64,000 nucleotides of DNA from Dermacentor variabilis (GCF_050947875.1 NC_134577.1:66467639-66531638), one strand, 5' to 3'; numbered from the stretch's first letter, positions 46,505 to 58,399 are shown. Notes: a model not told the origin generated them from the sequence alone. Program-made: numbers and translations.

Positions 46505-46908
46505 ACAGGCCGCGACAGAGCTGGGCCCTAGCTAAAGCTTCCTCTAAAACCACATATTTTCGCCAGATGTCGCCCGTGCCGTATCGAGATAGAGCGTCGC
46601 CTATTCTAAACAGGCATCTTGCCATTTGTTGGTGAACAAAAAGCTGTAGTTCGGGAAGGGGTCTTGCTCGTGTCAATCACGTGTCAAATGTCATATTAAG
46701 TGTGGCAAGAATATTTATATTATTTCTTCGAGGACAGAAACACAACAGCAATGCTTGTTCAAACCACATGCTTCCTTCGACCGACGCTGCTTAAGCAATA
46801 AACAACACGAACGTTGCCGCCACATGTTAGCGATATCGCAAATGCCACACGAAATGGTATTTCAAACTCGCGATTTTTCCTTTGGCGATCTTAATTCCTA
46901 ACATCAAC

Positions 46909-47889
46909 ATGAAAGGACTCAGTGTAGCGCGTACGCTTTTGATACTCTCAGCGCTCTCCGTTGGTTTCGTCACCATATATGTCTACAAGTATGCCCGTTA
47001 TCAAACTAAACGATCTCCCTCGTCGACACACTGTGGTCCTGGAAATACGATGCCTGCCATCAATTACGTGACACAGGCGGCACAATATTGTGAACGGGCT
47101 GCTAAGCGACCTTCGGTGCTTATCGGTGTCACTTCAACCACGGACCACTTCGAGGCTCGGGCAGCGATCCGGGATACCTGGGGCGGCACGGCCCTCAAAA
47201 TGGACTTCGTTGTCGTCTTCCTGCTGGGAAAGACACTGGACCAGGAAGTACAGCGCAAGGTATTCGCCGAACACGGCCTATACGGTGATATCGTTCAGGG
47301 AGACTTTCTCGACGCCTACAGGAACCTCACCTACAAGACTGTGATGCTGATCCGCTGGGCTCGGGAAAAGTGCTCTGGGGTTAATTTTGTGCTGAAGACC
47401 GACGACGACATGCTCGTCAGCGTATGGGACCTCGCCGTCGTCGTCAACGGTTTGGAGGGAGTCAAACGCACAATGTGGGGCTATCTGCATCGCAATACTA
47501 CACCAATTCGCAACGTATCCTCCAAGTGGTATGTGTCTCGGAAAGAATACGCGCCAGATACCTATCACCCATACCTCTCGGGGTCCGGGTACCTAATATC
47601 TGGTGACAGCATTGCCGCACTAGAGGAGCTCACACACGACGAGTGCTTCTTCCCTTTTGAAGACTTCTACCTGACCGCCATCGTTGCGGAGAGAGCTCAA
47701 GTGAGTCGTTTAGGTGTCGGTGGCTTCTCCAATGAACACAAGCGGTTCTACCAGGCGTGCTCGACCCCCAGGGTCGTAACGTCTCATGGTTGGAGCGCGG
47801 CGGCATTGCGACAAGAATGGAGTCGCGCTGTCTCCCGGTTGGACTTCAGGCTGTGCGCGGGAATAAAGAAAAGCCAGATGGTGTCGTAG
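46909..47889 (+). CDS. Beta-1,3-galactosyltransferase-like protein (GT31), copy 3, intact (326 aa)
   Basis: Paralog of copy 2 with the same length and layout: short cytosolic tail, signal anchor at about 9-27, IRDTWGG at 87-93, LKTDDDML at 162-169, LSGSGYLISGD at 223-233 and FPFEDFYLT at 248-256 (Phe where copies 1 and 2 have Val). Predicted to act in the Golgi lumen on UDP-galactose or UDP-GlcNAc. Sequons are at Asn139, at Asn196 in HRNTTP (specific to this copy) and at Asn202. The open frame extends nine codons upstream to a TTG, but the ATG at 46909 aligns with the other copies and was chosen. AATAAA at 47862-47867 lies in the last codons and an A-tract begins about 6 bp after the stop. 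Its frame and catalytic residues are intact, so it may be functional. The proximal promoter region has been displaced by two element insertions about 0.4-1.7 kb upstream. Confidence 0.93.
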   Translation: MKGLSVARTLLILSALSVGFVTIYVYKYARYQTKRSPSSTHCGPGNTMPAINYVTQAAQYCERAAKRPSVLIGVTSTTDHFEARAAIRDTWGGTALKMDFVVVFLLGKTLDQEVQRKVFAEHGLYGDIVQGDFLDAYRNLTYKTVMLIRWAREKCSGVNFVLKTDDDMLVSVWDLAVVVNGLEGVKRTMWGYLHRNTTPIRNVSSKWYVSRKEYAPDTYHPYLSGSGYLISGDSIAALEELTHDECFFPFEDFYLTAIVAERAQVSRLGVGGFSNEHKRFYQACSTPRVVTSHGWSAAALRQEWSRAVSRLDFRLCAGIKKSQMVS

Positions 47890-48028
47890 ACCAGAAAAAA
47901 AAAAAGTGTGACCGCTTGCTGTGTTCATTTTGGACCAGACAGGTAGGTAGAATTAGCGCAGCCCCACTGCATTCCACATGTTATTAAATACGAAGCATTT
48001 CTTTGCGATCATTTACCACTTTGACAGC

Positions 48029-48130
<102 letters not shown>

Positions 48131-48132
48131 TT

Positions 48133-48835
48133 ATCGTCTTGGTGCTCACATAGTCGTTTCCTTAATTTGGTATGCATCACAATTAGCATATGATGACAAA
48201 CGTACATGACGAACATAACTAATCGGTCATGACATGAATATTATGACATGTGTGTTATGTCGGTCATGAAACAGCCGCCTACGTCCTCGTGCTCTCGTGG
48301 TCGTTTCGCTAATTGGTATGCACCAAAATTTGCATAGTATGACAAGAGTCTATGGCGAACATAAATGATAGGTCATGACATGAATATCATGATACGCGTG
48401 TCATGTATGTCATGAAACATCCGCATACGTCTTGTTATGCACCAAATTTGGCATAGTAGCAAGAGTGTATTTCGAACATACATGATAGGCCATGACACTA
48501 ATATCATGACATGCCTGTCATGTAGCTCATGAAACAGCCACCTACGTCTTGGTGCGCACAAAAATCGGCACAGTATGACAAGAGTAAATGACGAATATAA
48601 ATGACAGGCCATGACATGTGTGTCATGTATATCATGTCATGTAAATGACAAGAGTGTACGACGAACATGAATAATAGGTCATAACATGAATGTCATGACA
48701 TGCGTGTCATGTAGGTCATGAAGCAACCGCCTACGCCTTGGTGCTCTGAGAGTCGTTTCGTTAACTTGGTAGGCTCCCCGCACATGGCTTCGCATAACGT
48801 CGATTCCCACAGGGGGTGGGATCTGCCGGCTTTTT
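48133..48835 (+). repeat. Minisatellite, unit about 147 bp, five copies, with shared hairpin tail
   Basis: Units open near 48135, 48282, 48428, 48545 and 48734 with CGTCTTGGTGCTC-like sequence. Each carries GACAAGAGT, ATAGGTCATGACATGAATAT and a GTGTCATGTAGGTCATGAAA block. Two units differ in length by internal deletion or duplication. The array ends in CGATTCCCACAGGGGGTGGG, then ATCTGCCGGCTT, as after copy 2. Confidence 0.88.
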
Positions 48836-48849
48836 TTACCAATGTGATG

Positions 48850-49526
48850 TGGGCGCCATAAGTTTACAGACCGTGGGACCTGATAAAAACCTCAATATCT
48901 TCGCAGCCTTGATACACTGTCCGGTATTCAGATTTCCAATCTGTACAAGCCAGTACAGTGCGTCCTTAAGGAAGAAAATCTCCTCCAGCTAACACACGCC
49001 TTTGCGTTATGCAACTTCACGTACGAGGCGACCATGCACAGATGGAAGGTAGCGTAGAAGGACAAACTCAACGTGAAACTGAGGAAGCTGGTCAAACTAG
49101 CGCTGGGAATCCTCAAGAACACCGAGACAGAGCTCCTGCTGCAACTGGAGGTACACAATACAATTTAAGAAATCTACGAAGCTCAAGAACGGGCTCAATT
49201 GACAAGACTCTCTGGAACCAAACAGGATAGAGAAATCCTAGCCAAACTAGGCTATGGCACTACAGCAATCGAGAATACATACCAAAGCGTTCTGACGGAC
49301 ACACGCCACTACTACACGGTTTGCACACTCCCGCGGAAGATGAACCCCGCGCACCGTCAACCCAGAAGGCTGGCACGCGGATCGTCCAACCTGCGCGAAA
49401 TAGGTGATAAGAAAATCGTAGCCTGTTTCGTAGACGCGGCACAGTACCCGTTCAGGAAGACCGTTCCCACCACGGTCAATAAGCAAGGTCAAGTCACCAC
49501 ACTCTCACAGTCAAGACCGATCGACG
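48850..49526 (+). mobile_element. I-like LINE ORF2 fragment (reverse transcriptase thumb to start of RNase H)
   Basis: From about 48985 the frame reads FALCNFTYEATMHRWKVA, KLVKLALGILKNTETELL and AQERAQLTRLSGTKQDREIL. The segment ends with KKIVACFVDAAQYPF, the first strand of RNase H in I-like LINEs, with its catalytic Asp. One in-frame stop interrupts the thumb at KVA*KDK and another lies at HNTI*EIYEA. Both ends are truncated. Confidence 0.75.
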
Positions 49527-50275
49527 ATATTAGCGGTGACGATGAGGGCGAGTGTTTGATTTCTTAAACGCTTAGTCCAACACGAGAGCGGTGAGTTGAT
49601 GTTAAAAGTGTTAAAAGTTACCTTGCGTTCGCCACTGCTGTTTGCGTAGCACAGAGAACACATAGGGAGACGCGTTTCCTTGAGGCGTTGTTGTGCGCCA
49701 CTGATTCATTATCTCTGAGAGGGTTGAGCATTATCATTGCATCACATGGCACGTCGATTTCGTGGCATAAGTGCTGAACTTTAATTGAATTATGGAGCTG
49801 CACATACTAAAACCACAATCCGATTATAACACGTGCCGTAGTGGTGAACTCCGGATTGATTTTGACCCTCTGTGGTTCTTTAACGAGCACCTTAAGCCTA
49901 AGTACGCGAGCGTCATTTGTATTTCGCTCCCGTCTAAATGCGGCTGCTGCGGCTGGGGTGGATTGCGCGACTGTGAGCGATGTCATAGCCGCAAAGCCAC
50001 CGTGGGCCCAGAAGTGTTCATTTGACGTGCGACCGCTTCCGTATAGTGTCGCCTAGACCCTACAGTGCTTCAATGTGGCTTTGCGTCGGCACACCTTGTG
50101 TCAGTTGTCCGCTTGTCAAATCTGCATGCTGTTTTTGCGAAGAAATGGCAGAAACGTTCCGTGGCGTACCTTCCGTTTGCCCGCAACCGTTGTCGTGTCC
50201 ACAATAGTAGCATTTTCTTGGCTTCTCAGGTCATCTTTTCCTTCTCCCGCCCTCTCGTCCTGTATGAGAAAGATT
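49527..50275 (+). repeat. Duplication block D1 (paralogous to 59420-60200)
   Basis: Shared landmarks: AACACGAGAGCGGTGAGT, ACCACTGCTGTT-like and AGGCGTTGTTGTGCGCCAC, AGGGTTGAGCATTATCAT, GACCGCTTCCGTATAGTGTCG and CTTGTGTCAGTTGTCCGCTT. Both copies carry a SINE at the same place. Confidence 0.75.
49779..50010 (-). mobile_element. Ruka-type SINE, degenerate, inside block D1
   Basis: Minus-strand blocks match the SINE (CACGGTGGCTTTGCGGC head, GCACCTTAAGCC, ACTCCGGATTG). It occupies the same place as the SINE at 59644-59872, so it predates the duplication. Confidence 0.7.
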
Positions 50276-50398
50276 ATTGCTTTTACAAACCTAATAATAT
50301 GTAAGCGTGGTTGGTACGAGGTTTTAATTTTCTGGCGGCATACATCTGTTCAGAAAGCTATATATTTACATTCTTTATGGTCGAGTCGAGTGGAGTAA

Positions 50399-50420
50399 CG
50401 GACGGACGGACGGACGGACG

Positions 50421-50482
<62 letters not shown>

Positions 50483-50483
50483 A

Positions 50484-50515
<32 letters not shown>
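50399..50515. repeat. (GACG)n-(GACA)n compound microsatellite
   Basis: Seven GACG units pass into about 22 GACA units with one GAAA interruption. It reads as Thr-Asp-Arg-Gln and similar repeats and is not coding. Confidence 0.95.
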
Positions 50516-51384
50516 TATTGTCATCACTATTATTATTACGTAAGATAAATCGAATTTCAAACTCAGTACCAAAATTTTTTCAAGTCTTCCTTTCATTGCA
50601 AATAACGTTGTTTAGGAATATAGCCTAGCTTACGGTATGTCTTGGCTGTCCGCGCGTAACCTCTTTCCCGCCAACTGGGTATCTGCCACTGCTTAATGAC
50701 AAAAAAAAAAGAAAGGCCTAGTGCATGACGTGTTTCATTAATGGCGATACGGTACGTGTCGCTGCACTGCTTCAATGCGAAACGCTTTGACGTCAACATG
50801 CATCGTGAAAGAGATTTTGCCGGACCTTCTTTCTTTATTATTATTAGAAACGTCACCGAGGTAAAGAGGCTGGAAACATGATACAAACCGCTGGGTGAAA
50901 CAACTCCTTGAAATGAATTCTCAGAAATATACACCACTCAGTTTCGAGCTAACAAGTGTCAAAGGGCAAGCTAACACTAGTAAACGCAGAAAATTTCTGA
51001 GACGAGTGTTCGAAAGTGGATATCTGGCTGTTAGCAGCTGTTTCAAAGTGTGGAGAGAGAACTAAACGTCACGCCGAGTTTGCGCTTGAAAAAAATGGCA
51101 CGCTTGATATTTAGTGCCTGGCAAAACCAACGCTTTTGGCATAATTGGAAGCGGTAGTAATAACTGCTGAACCATCGTTTTTTTTTTTCAGCAATTTTCA
51201 TTCGGTATACAAGATTTGTAGTTTGGTTTTCCCGGTATGCTCGGTTATCTAGCCACCTCTTTTATATTTCGTATTAATCGTATAAATAAAGCACAGGTTA
51301 TGGGTTTTCTGTAGCCAAATCATTTGGGTTTATTGCAACCTTTGCAATATACCAGGTCCTTTGTTTTAGCTGCACCAAATTTTT
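50516..51384. other. No supported gene
   Basis: AT-rich, without recognised motif. A 114-aa minus-strand ORF (50593-50937) is unsupported. Confidence 0.5.
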
Positions 51385-52480
51385 AGAAAGTTGCATATGG
51401 CACAAGCTACGTCTTTAATTTTATTTCTTTGTCTGGCGTTCTTTCCGGCTCCAGGAAAAGAACCACAGCGAAGGTCATATTTAAAGCTGGCTACAAGATA
51501 AATGCAGCCAGATATTTACCTATTTGTGTCATTGCGGCTTTCTCTAAGGGCCTAGAAAAAAAGTAGTTTTCGCGCATGTATCATAATTTCTCGAAGTTAA
51601 CAATATTTTAACTGTATCGCAGTTTGGATTCATAAAGGGTCTTTCTTCGGAATCAACTCTATTAACTATAATATAAGCAAAAGGGAAAATTTTCAAGGTA
51701 TATTTTCAGTTCAGGCCTATTTAATGATTTTACTAAAGCTTTAGAGTCTGAATCCCGACATATTAACATACCAACTGCCATGGCAAGCCTCTTGAATTAC
51801 TAGCATTCGACTTATTTAACCATAGATGGTCAGTTTTCCTGAAAAAATATCGAATAGGAATTTTTAACGATGTTGCATGGAGTGCCTCAGTGAAGTATAC
51901 TGGGCCCCTGCTTTTAAAAGCCTATAAATGATGCCATTCACCTTGACCAAACAGTAAAACTTGTTATATACGCGGATGGCACCAGTTTAGACATTTCTGG
52001 TCTTGATACAAATGACCTTAATATAAAATGTAATATTATTCTTCAAAACCCTTCTTATGGTAAATGTCAAACTGTATCAATATCAATCCGAAGGAAAGTA
52101 TTTGTTTTTCAGAGACAAAATTTATACGCCATAGTATGTCGTCAAATATGACAATCAAATGTATCGAAATCGTCAACGACCACAAAATTCTTGGAGCGCT
52201 TTTCAGGTCACATCTTAGCTCGGATGTGCAGGCACGTAGCACGCGCTGAAAACATTCAAGTACGGGGCGCTCTTTCTCGTTGCCAACAACTCCTCCCCGT
52301 AAAACTCAAAATACAAATTTATCAAGTTCTTTGGCGTCTCGCATTATTACTGCACATTGGTACGGGTTACGAGAACAAAAGAAAGCATCGGGACTTTTCT
52401 TCCTACAAAAAAAAAACGTCAAGGCAAGTTGCAAACCATGATAATTTTGCTCGAGCCTGCAGCTCATTTCTAAACTTTAT
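51385..52480 (+). mobile_element. CR1-like LINE reverse transcriptase, degenerate
   Basis: Collinear with 36130-36700: the phrases around TCTTTCCGGCTCCAGGAAAA, GGATTCATAAAGGGTCTTTC and GGAGTGCCTCAGTGAAGTAT match. It continues past the point where that copy breaks: a decayed active-site region (near 51960), INPKESICFSETKF, DHKILGALFRSHLSSDV and thumb GALSRCQQLLPVKLKIQIYQ (52265-52325). Numerous stops and frameshifts. Confidence 0.75.
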
Positions 52481-52979
52481 TATTGTAAGTGTTGAATATA
52501 TGTATAGTTTTCGTATTCTACGCGCATTTCATTTTTCTTCTTCAAATGATGTTAGGTATTTCCTTACGAGTCTCGCATCTTCGATGATGAAGATTATGAG
52601 TGGGGTTTATTGGCGCAAGGGGCAGAAGTGGCCAACTAGATCTCGTAGTTAATGAATAGCGAATATCAAGACGTGGATGAAACACGACTGTATAAAGGCC
52701 TAAAAAATGTTCGTTAGAAAGTGCGCAAATATATTGGTAATAAAACTAGGCAATGATACATGACATATGCTATGGAGAAACGACGTAAAACGAAGAAGTG
52801 ATTCCCTAAAATTTCGCTACAAGCAGCACTGCTCCCTCAACAAGGCCCTTAAGGCCCTGAAGCATGTGACATGTAGGTCGCTACTATCGCAGTATCAGCC
52901 TCTAGTGAGAGGATGTGCTGCGAATAAAGTTGGCTTATAACGCGCAATAAATCGACACCTTCTAAAAATTTAACACTGA
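52481..52979. other. No supported gene
   Basis: Lies between the CR1-like fragment and the truncated 5' end of the I-like LINE. No motif was found. Confidence 0.45.
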
Positions 52980-52989
52980 TTTGTTGGTT

Positions 52990-54012
52990 CTGCTCCCGGA
53001 AACAATACCGGATGAAGTGGAATGTGGCATCGGTAACCCCGAAGACAAGATATGCCGTGGTTGCGGCATGAAGAATCCCGAAGAAAGCCACGCTTACAGT
53101 AACCCCAAGTGCAGCCTCTGCGGGGGCAACCACCTCACGCGGACAAGGAGTGTACAGCGAGGTTCAAGACGTCATACGTCGTTCGTAAACGGCGTTGGGA
53201 ACGTCAGCAACGAGAACAGGTGCAGCAGCAGCGGCAGCAGCCGTGGGGGCAAGCGTGACAGCAGACAGCGCGCCAGGCGCCGGGCGGGCGTCGCAGCCGC
53301 TCCCAGACAAGGCGAGGTGGAAGCACGAGCGATACCAGGTCACCATCGGCCGCTGGGGTTCGCAGGCGCGAATCTCGTTCGAGGTCCAAGTCGAAGACCC
53401 GGTGGAGTAACGGCGCCCAGAAACAGGTGGGCTGGGCAGCGGGGTCTCCCCTCGCTCTTGACATTAGCAATTGCCCTCCCCTCACCTCCTCCCACCCTTC
53501 CAAGGACAACGAGTGTAGGCACTGTTTCGAACTCAAGGAGATGATAGAGAGGCAGAACAATCAAATAAAGAGCCAAAACACTCAGATAAAAGGAATGATG
53601 GAGCGTATCTAGACGCTCAGTAGAACAAAGAACAGTGATAATGACGTCAGTGTAGTTAAAAGGAAAGTACCCAAGAGAGACAATACCAGCGCTGCTCCAG
53701 CGGCGACGAAGCTGATCACGCTACCGGCGCTGATCACGTCACCGGCGTTGACGCAGTCAGTGACGCAAGCTCCACAGACAGAAACGGAAGTGGTTGCCAT
53801 GGAGGAAGAGAAGGCCGAGGCCGACGCAAATCTCCAGCCAAGTTTCTCAAATGTCTGCGCAAGTGAACAGTCTAACAGTAAGAATGGATAATGGGGAGGC
53901 CAAATGCAGCCAACTCTCCGCTAGAGTCATGACGTTGAATGCGAATAATAAGCATCTCACCATTGCCAAGATGAAGTCATCACGACTTAATCTACGGGTC
54001 CAGCCGCGATAA
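52990..54012 (+). pseudogene. I-like LINE ORF1, 5'-truncated and frameshifted
   Basis: The preserved start is a zinc-knuckle region (CRGCGMKNPEESH and CSLCGGNHLT). A frameshift near 53145 moves the continuation (ECTARFKTSYVVRKRRWERQ) to another frame. A Gln-rich stretch, an Arg/Ser-rich stretch and a short coiled-coil candidate at 53530-53610 (ELKEMIERQNNQIKSQNTQI) follow, with a further frame change before the end at 54012. The N-terminal half is absent, as in 5'-truncated LINE insertions. Confidence 0.78.
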
Positions 54013-54052
54013 GTTGGTTCCGTGCGCAAATCTACCGCTCAAAAAGTAGAAA

Positions 54053-57000
54053 ATGACGAAGACTAAAGGAAAGCAGAAAGAAGCTGCGACGTTATTTCAA
54101 TGGAACTGTAGGAGTATTAAAAACAAGATAGGGGAGTTGCAACTACACGTTGATAAATTGGACCAGAAACCGGATATCGTAGCGTTACAAGAGACCAACG
54201 GCCGGGCCAAGCCCTCGGGATACATCACGTATACGGACCCTAGCGAAAAGGGTACTGCGATCTTGGTCCGCAGCAACGTGGCGGCCACACAGCACGTGAC
54301 CACTCAGCGAGGTTGCGAACATACGCTCATCGAAATTCACAGCAGAAGAGTGGGGGGGGGGGGACAAGAACGTGTTCGTCCTCAATGCTCATTGCCGACC
54401 GTCAAGCAAGGTCATTGACTTTGAAGGCACCATATTGGACTGCATTAAAGAAGCAAGAACAACACCGATTTTAGTGCTAGGAGATTTCAACGCCGCCCAC
54501 ACGATGTGGGGTTACAAATATTCGTCCAAAAGAGGAAACCAATTGGTTAAAGCCATATAGAGGATCACGACGTGGAGGTGGTTAACGAACCGGGAGTAAC
54601 GACCAGGACAGGCACTAGCACGGTCAGGGACACCACTCCTGACCTGACGCTATAGTTCGGGGGAACCTCGACGTAACTTGGCGTAACACGAAGGTAAATC
54701 TTGGCTCGGATCACGATATAATTTGTGTAAACCTCGGGGGGACCGACATCAAGGCGAAACTGGGTCAAGCCAACATTACAGACTGGTACCGGTTACGTAG
54801 AAGCGCAGACAGTGAAGACGAGGACTAGGACTAAGACACCAAGACGTACGAGGCATGGGCGAAAAAGGAACGCGAATTTGTAAAGAAATTTACGCAGAAC
54901 ACTACTACAACCACGCAAATTCCCTCCGTAGACAGCAGGCTTAGTCACATGTGGGCGACCAGGCACGGTCTTACTCGAAGGTGGAAGAGGCAAAGACATA
55001 ACAAGAAGCTTCGCAGAGGTATACACGCGCTCAACAAGCAGGTGACCGAGTATGCGGAACAACTATGCAGGGAAAATTGCATGAAGATGTGTGACGACCT
55101 GCAAGGCACACTGTCTACGAAGAAGTCTTGGAAGCTGTTGCGACACCTCATAGATCCGTTATAAAGCAAGAGCGCATGCGCTTAAGACGTCACAAGAACG
55201 ATCAACTGTTACGACGGGGACGGGGAAAAGCTCATTCGTGAACTCACAAGTAAATACCTGAAGACCGAGAAGAGCGGTAAGCCGACTCAAGAGTATGAAG
55301 GGGATAGCAACGTCGAGATGGACGAAGCCGTCACCGAACTGGAGCTGCTTGCGGCCATCAATGAAAGTAATCAAGGTCGCGCACCGGGTATTGACGGCGT
55401 TACATACAATATGCTAAAAGATATAAGCGACAAAAGCCGAGCTGAACTGCTAAACCTCGCCAACGCGTCCTGCGAGAAGGGTTCGTTACCAAAAGAATGG
55501 AAAGAAGCGGAGGTGCATTTCATTCCCAAGTCGGGGAAACCACCTCACGTTGACAATCTGCGCCCCATCTCCATCACGTCGTGTGTAGGGAAGGTGGTCG
55601 AGCGTATGGTGTTCAGAAGACTACAGAGACATTTGGACGTCACTGATCAGATGCCACCGACCATGTACGGATCCTGGAGGCACCTGGGCACGCAAGACGT
55701 CTTGGTGCAACTACACGAGCTGGTTATCAAGCAAGCGAAGACCCCTACGCCAAGAGCTATCCTGCCACTCGATCTCAAGGGGGCCTTCGATAACGTCACA
55801 CACGAAGTATTCTCCGTAACCTGCGCCAAACGGGATGCGGAAGGCGAACATTCAAATATGTGCAGGATTTCATAAAAGCAATAGAACGGCAACGATCAAA
55901 ATTGGAGAGAAGAAGTCGAAACCGATAGACCTGGGAGACAGAGGCACCCCACAAGGATCGGTTCTTTCGCCGTTTATCTTCAACCTGGCACTCCTCCCTC
56001 TCCCGGCTTTGCTTGAAGACATAAAGGGCATAGATCACGCTCTCTATGCAGACGATGTCACTGTGTGGACGTCGAGGGCAGGGTCGGAGAGTTGGATGGA
56101 GGAGACCCTTCAGAGAGTGGCAAAGACCGTGCACGAGTTCGCTGAATCGTGCGGCCTCAGTTGCTCGCCACAGAAGTCAGAGTTACTCGTCATCAAGCCA
56201 AGAAGAAAGAAAGGAGACCAAGAGAACATCCGCATCACCATCGACGGGACGACCATAGCGCCAACCACGCAAGCACGTATCCTGGGTGTCATCTTCCAGA
56301 ACAATGGCAAGGCGGGGGCGTCGATCGACAAAATCAAGGTTTCAACGGAACAAATTTCGAACATGATCAGAAGAGTCACAAACAGACAAAGGGGATTAGA
56401 GGACGATGCACTGACGCTCGTCCAGGCCTTCGTGACGTCGCGCATCGTTTACGCGGCGCCGTACCTCAAGTTAGTCAAGAAATACAGGGACCAGTTGAAC
56501 GTCATTATACGCAAGGCAACCAAGATGGCGCTGGGCATGATGGAGCATTCTTCGACCGACAAGCTTCTCGGCATGGCCAAGCACAACGTCGTCGAAGAGT
56601 TAATAGAAGCTCATCTGTCTAATCAAAGAGCTCGACTCAGTCAAACGTCGGCGGAACGTCGAGTTCTTAACAAGTTGGATTGGCAAGAGGCAGAGCGGAA
56701 GGAAACGGGGCCGTTACCCAGGTTGTGGGCACATAAAATCGACAGTAAGTAGCTGCCTCGAAACATGAGGTCGGGTGGTAACGACGGCCACAGAGCGGCT
56801 CGTATAAGCGGCCTTGATGGAGACTTTAAATCAAATAGTAGAAGAGGAAGAGGGGGTCCCTCTCGTCACAAACGCGTCATTACCCAAGTTTTCATCGAAA
56901 GCCACGCTTGCAGTTGGGACGCGGGATGTGCTCGTAACCTGCGCCTCTATCAAGACGTCTTTTTCGGAGGTGGCAGAAGAGGCCGCGATAGCGATAGCAC

Positions 57001-57605
57001 TCGTGCAGCCCAAGGTGGGAAGAATTGTCACTGACTCGTAAAAGGCGTATAACAGCTACACAAAGTGGTGGGTGTCTCTTGCGGCACAAGATATTCCCAA
57101 GAGTAAACGCGACGTGCCTGAAAGGAAATTTGCGTTGATATGGACAGCGGCTCACTCTGGGCTGGAGGGCAACGAACTTGCCCACCAGTTCGCCCGAGAG
57201 ATGGAACCCCGGGTAGAGGAAGGTGAGCCACAGTCCATAATTAGTTATATAGGCATTACGAACCATTAGATGACGGAGAGGCGCCGTTACCTCGATCCTC
57301 ACAAATCGCTAGGCAATGAACAGCAAGCGATCTACATGCTGATACAGGCAGGATCCTTCCGGCACCCTTACCTCCAAAACAAGATGTACCCGGAAATATA
57401 CGAGAAGGAATGTAATTTCTGCAAGACACAATTTGGCACTCTCCAACACGTTATTGGAGTATGCGATTTCATCATGACAATCCCCCCATCTCTTACCTGC
57501 CCCACTAATCTACCCCATCCCTCATCCACCCTTACCGAGCGATGGGAGACCTTGCTAACCAGCACCGCCCTGGAAGACCAGGTCGTTTTGATCTCCAGGG
57601 GCTAG
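54053..57605 (+). pseudogene. I-like LINE ORF2: endonuclease, reverse transcriptase, RNase H, with several frameshifts and stops
   Basis: Starts ATG at 54053, 41 bp after ORF1. Endonuclease: FQWNCRSIKNK, VALQETNG, then, after a 12-G run at 54352-54363 that shifts the frame, VLGDFNAAHTMWG. Reverse transcriptase: GRAPGIDGVTYNML (55374), LRPISITSC (55558), LDLKGAFDNV (55769), GTPQGSVLSP (55950) and the catalytic YADD at 56045-56056. A frame change near 55840 separates the two halves. The RT thumb runs to a stop near 56751. RNase H: VTNAS, SEVAEEAAIAIAL, IVTDS and WTAAHSGLEGNELAH (56850-57180), with stops after VTDS and after GITNH. A terminal Cys/His motif CNFCK...TLQHVIGVC ends at 57460. All catalytic motifs can be seen, but no single frame joins them. 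Confidence 0.88.
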
Positions 57606-57696
57606 GAGGCTAGGGAAGCATATGGGTCCCGTGAAGAGGGAACCACTTCCATCGACGGCGTCTAAGAAGATGTCGAGCCCGGCTCAATAAAGGTCT

Positions 57697-57720
57697 CTCT
57701 CTCTCTCTCTCTCTCTCTCT
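57697..57720 (+). repeat. (CT)n tail of the I-like LINE
   Basis: The dinucleotide tract begins seven bases after AATAAA and ends where a different, minus-strand LINE fragment starts. Confidence 0.9.
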
Positions 57721-57722
57721 TA

Positions 57723-58365
57723 CGCTGGAGGAAAGTGCTTTTTTCGTTCAGCTTCTGCTTCCCGACACTCCACCAAGACGTGGAGAACGGTCAGCCTCTC
57801 ACAACAGCTACCACAGAGGGGAGTTTTCCCACCAGTCAACAAGAATGAGTACCGTGTGCGTGTCCTATTCTTAGTCGACAGAACATGTCCTCAGTCTGTC
57901 GCGCTTTTGTTACCGAAGGCCAATACGGTACGTTTGCTAAATAAATGAAGTTTATCAGAGGTTTCACGGTCCCAGATGGATTGCCAAAAGTTTCTCAGTG
58001 TTCTGCGCAAGAAAGGTTTCAATTCTGTGGGAAGGATAGCTATGGTAGTGTTACAGGATCTCTCTGTTATGGATGTAGCAAATTCGTCTGCAAGCATATT
58101 GCCCACTACGCCTCTGTGGCTTGTCACTCGACGTACAATATGTTGGTCAGACGCATACATAGTACACAGACGTGAGGCCTCGACTACTGGATTTTTGTGT
58201 TTCCGTAATGACACTAAAGCTCTCACTGCACTTAGGGAGTCTGTAAATCTTTGCTGTTCAGACCTTCTCAAGTGTATATGCGCCCTACAGCAGTTCAAAC
58301 GGTTCCGAGGCTTTGCAGTTGTTATGGATTGTAATGCTCGCAACAAAACTCACCTACCTTTCTGA
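57723..58365 (-). mobile_element. LINE RNase H and C-terminal fragment
   Basis: The minus-strand frame from 58346 reads DSLSAVRALVSLRKHKNPVV, then QHIVRRVTSHRGVVGNMLAD (SHxGxxGNxxAD signature) and RNFWQSIWDRETSDKLHLF. The next frame has the C-terminal SFLLTGGKLPSVV and LTVLHVLVEC-like tail to about 57730. The frame to 57891 is open for 151 codons. It is a different family from the I-like element it abuts. Confidence 0.78.
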
Positions 58366-58399
58366 ACAATACGAGTTTTAAAAGGCATGAGTTTGAAGG

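Larger units (their letters stand above)
44641..46908 (+). repeat. Upstream segment of galactosyltransferase unit 3, interrupted by two elements
   Basis: Carries the shared blocks AAGCACAAAAGTAACTGGAA, GTCATCCTGAGAATTCGTTC, GTCCACCTCTTCGAGTAGAC, GCTGCGAAAGCATGCGG and TTTGGCGATCTTAATTCC. The sequence CAGCCGCTCTTA at 45174 is separated from CATATTTTCGCCAGATGTCG at 46550 by 1.36 kb that is absent in units 1 and 2. The ORF found in front of copies 1 and 2 is split by this insertion. Confidence 0.75.
52980..57722 (+). mobile_element. I-like LINE, 5'-truncated in ORF1, about 4.7 kb, with (CT)n 3' tail
   Basis: Order: end of ORF1 with zinc knuckle, ORF2 with endonuclease, reverse transcriptase and RNase H, then a short 3' UTR with AATAAA (57685) and a (CT)n tail to 57722. 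RNase H after the reverse transcriptase is characteristic of the I clade. It is the most complete element in the window, but several frameshifts and stops rule out activity. Confidence 0.88.

Noticed and set aside
46882..46908. Nine extra N-terminal codons for copy 3, starting at a TTG
   Set aside because: Not an ATG, and the aligned start in copies 1 and 2 is the ATG equivalent to 46909.
50397..50515. CRISPR-like regular repeat
   Set aside because: It is a simple GACG/GACA microsatellite without spacers, in a eukaryotic sequence.
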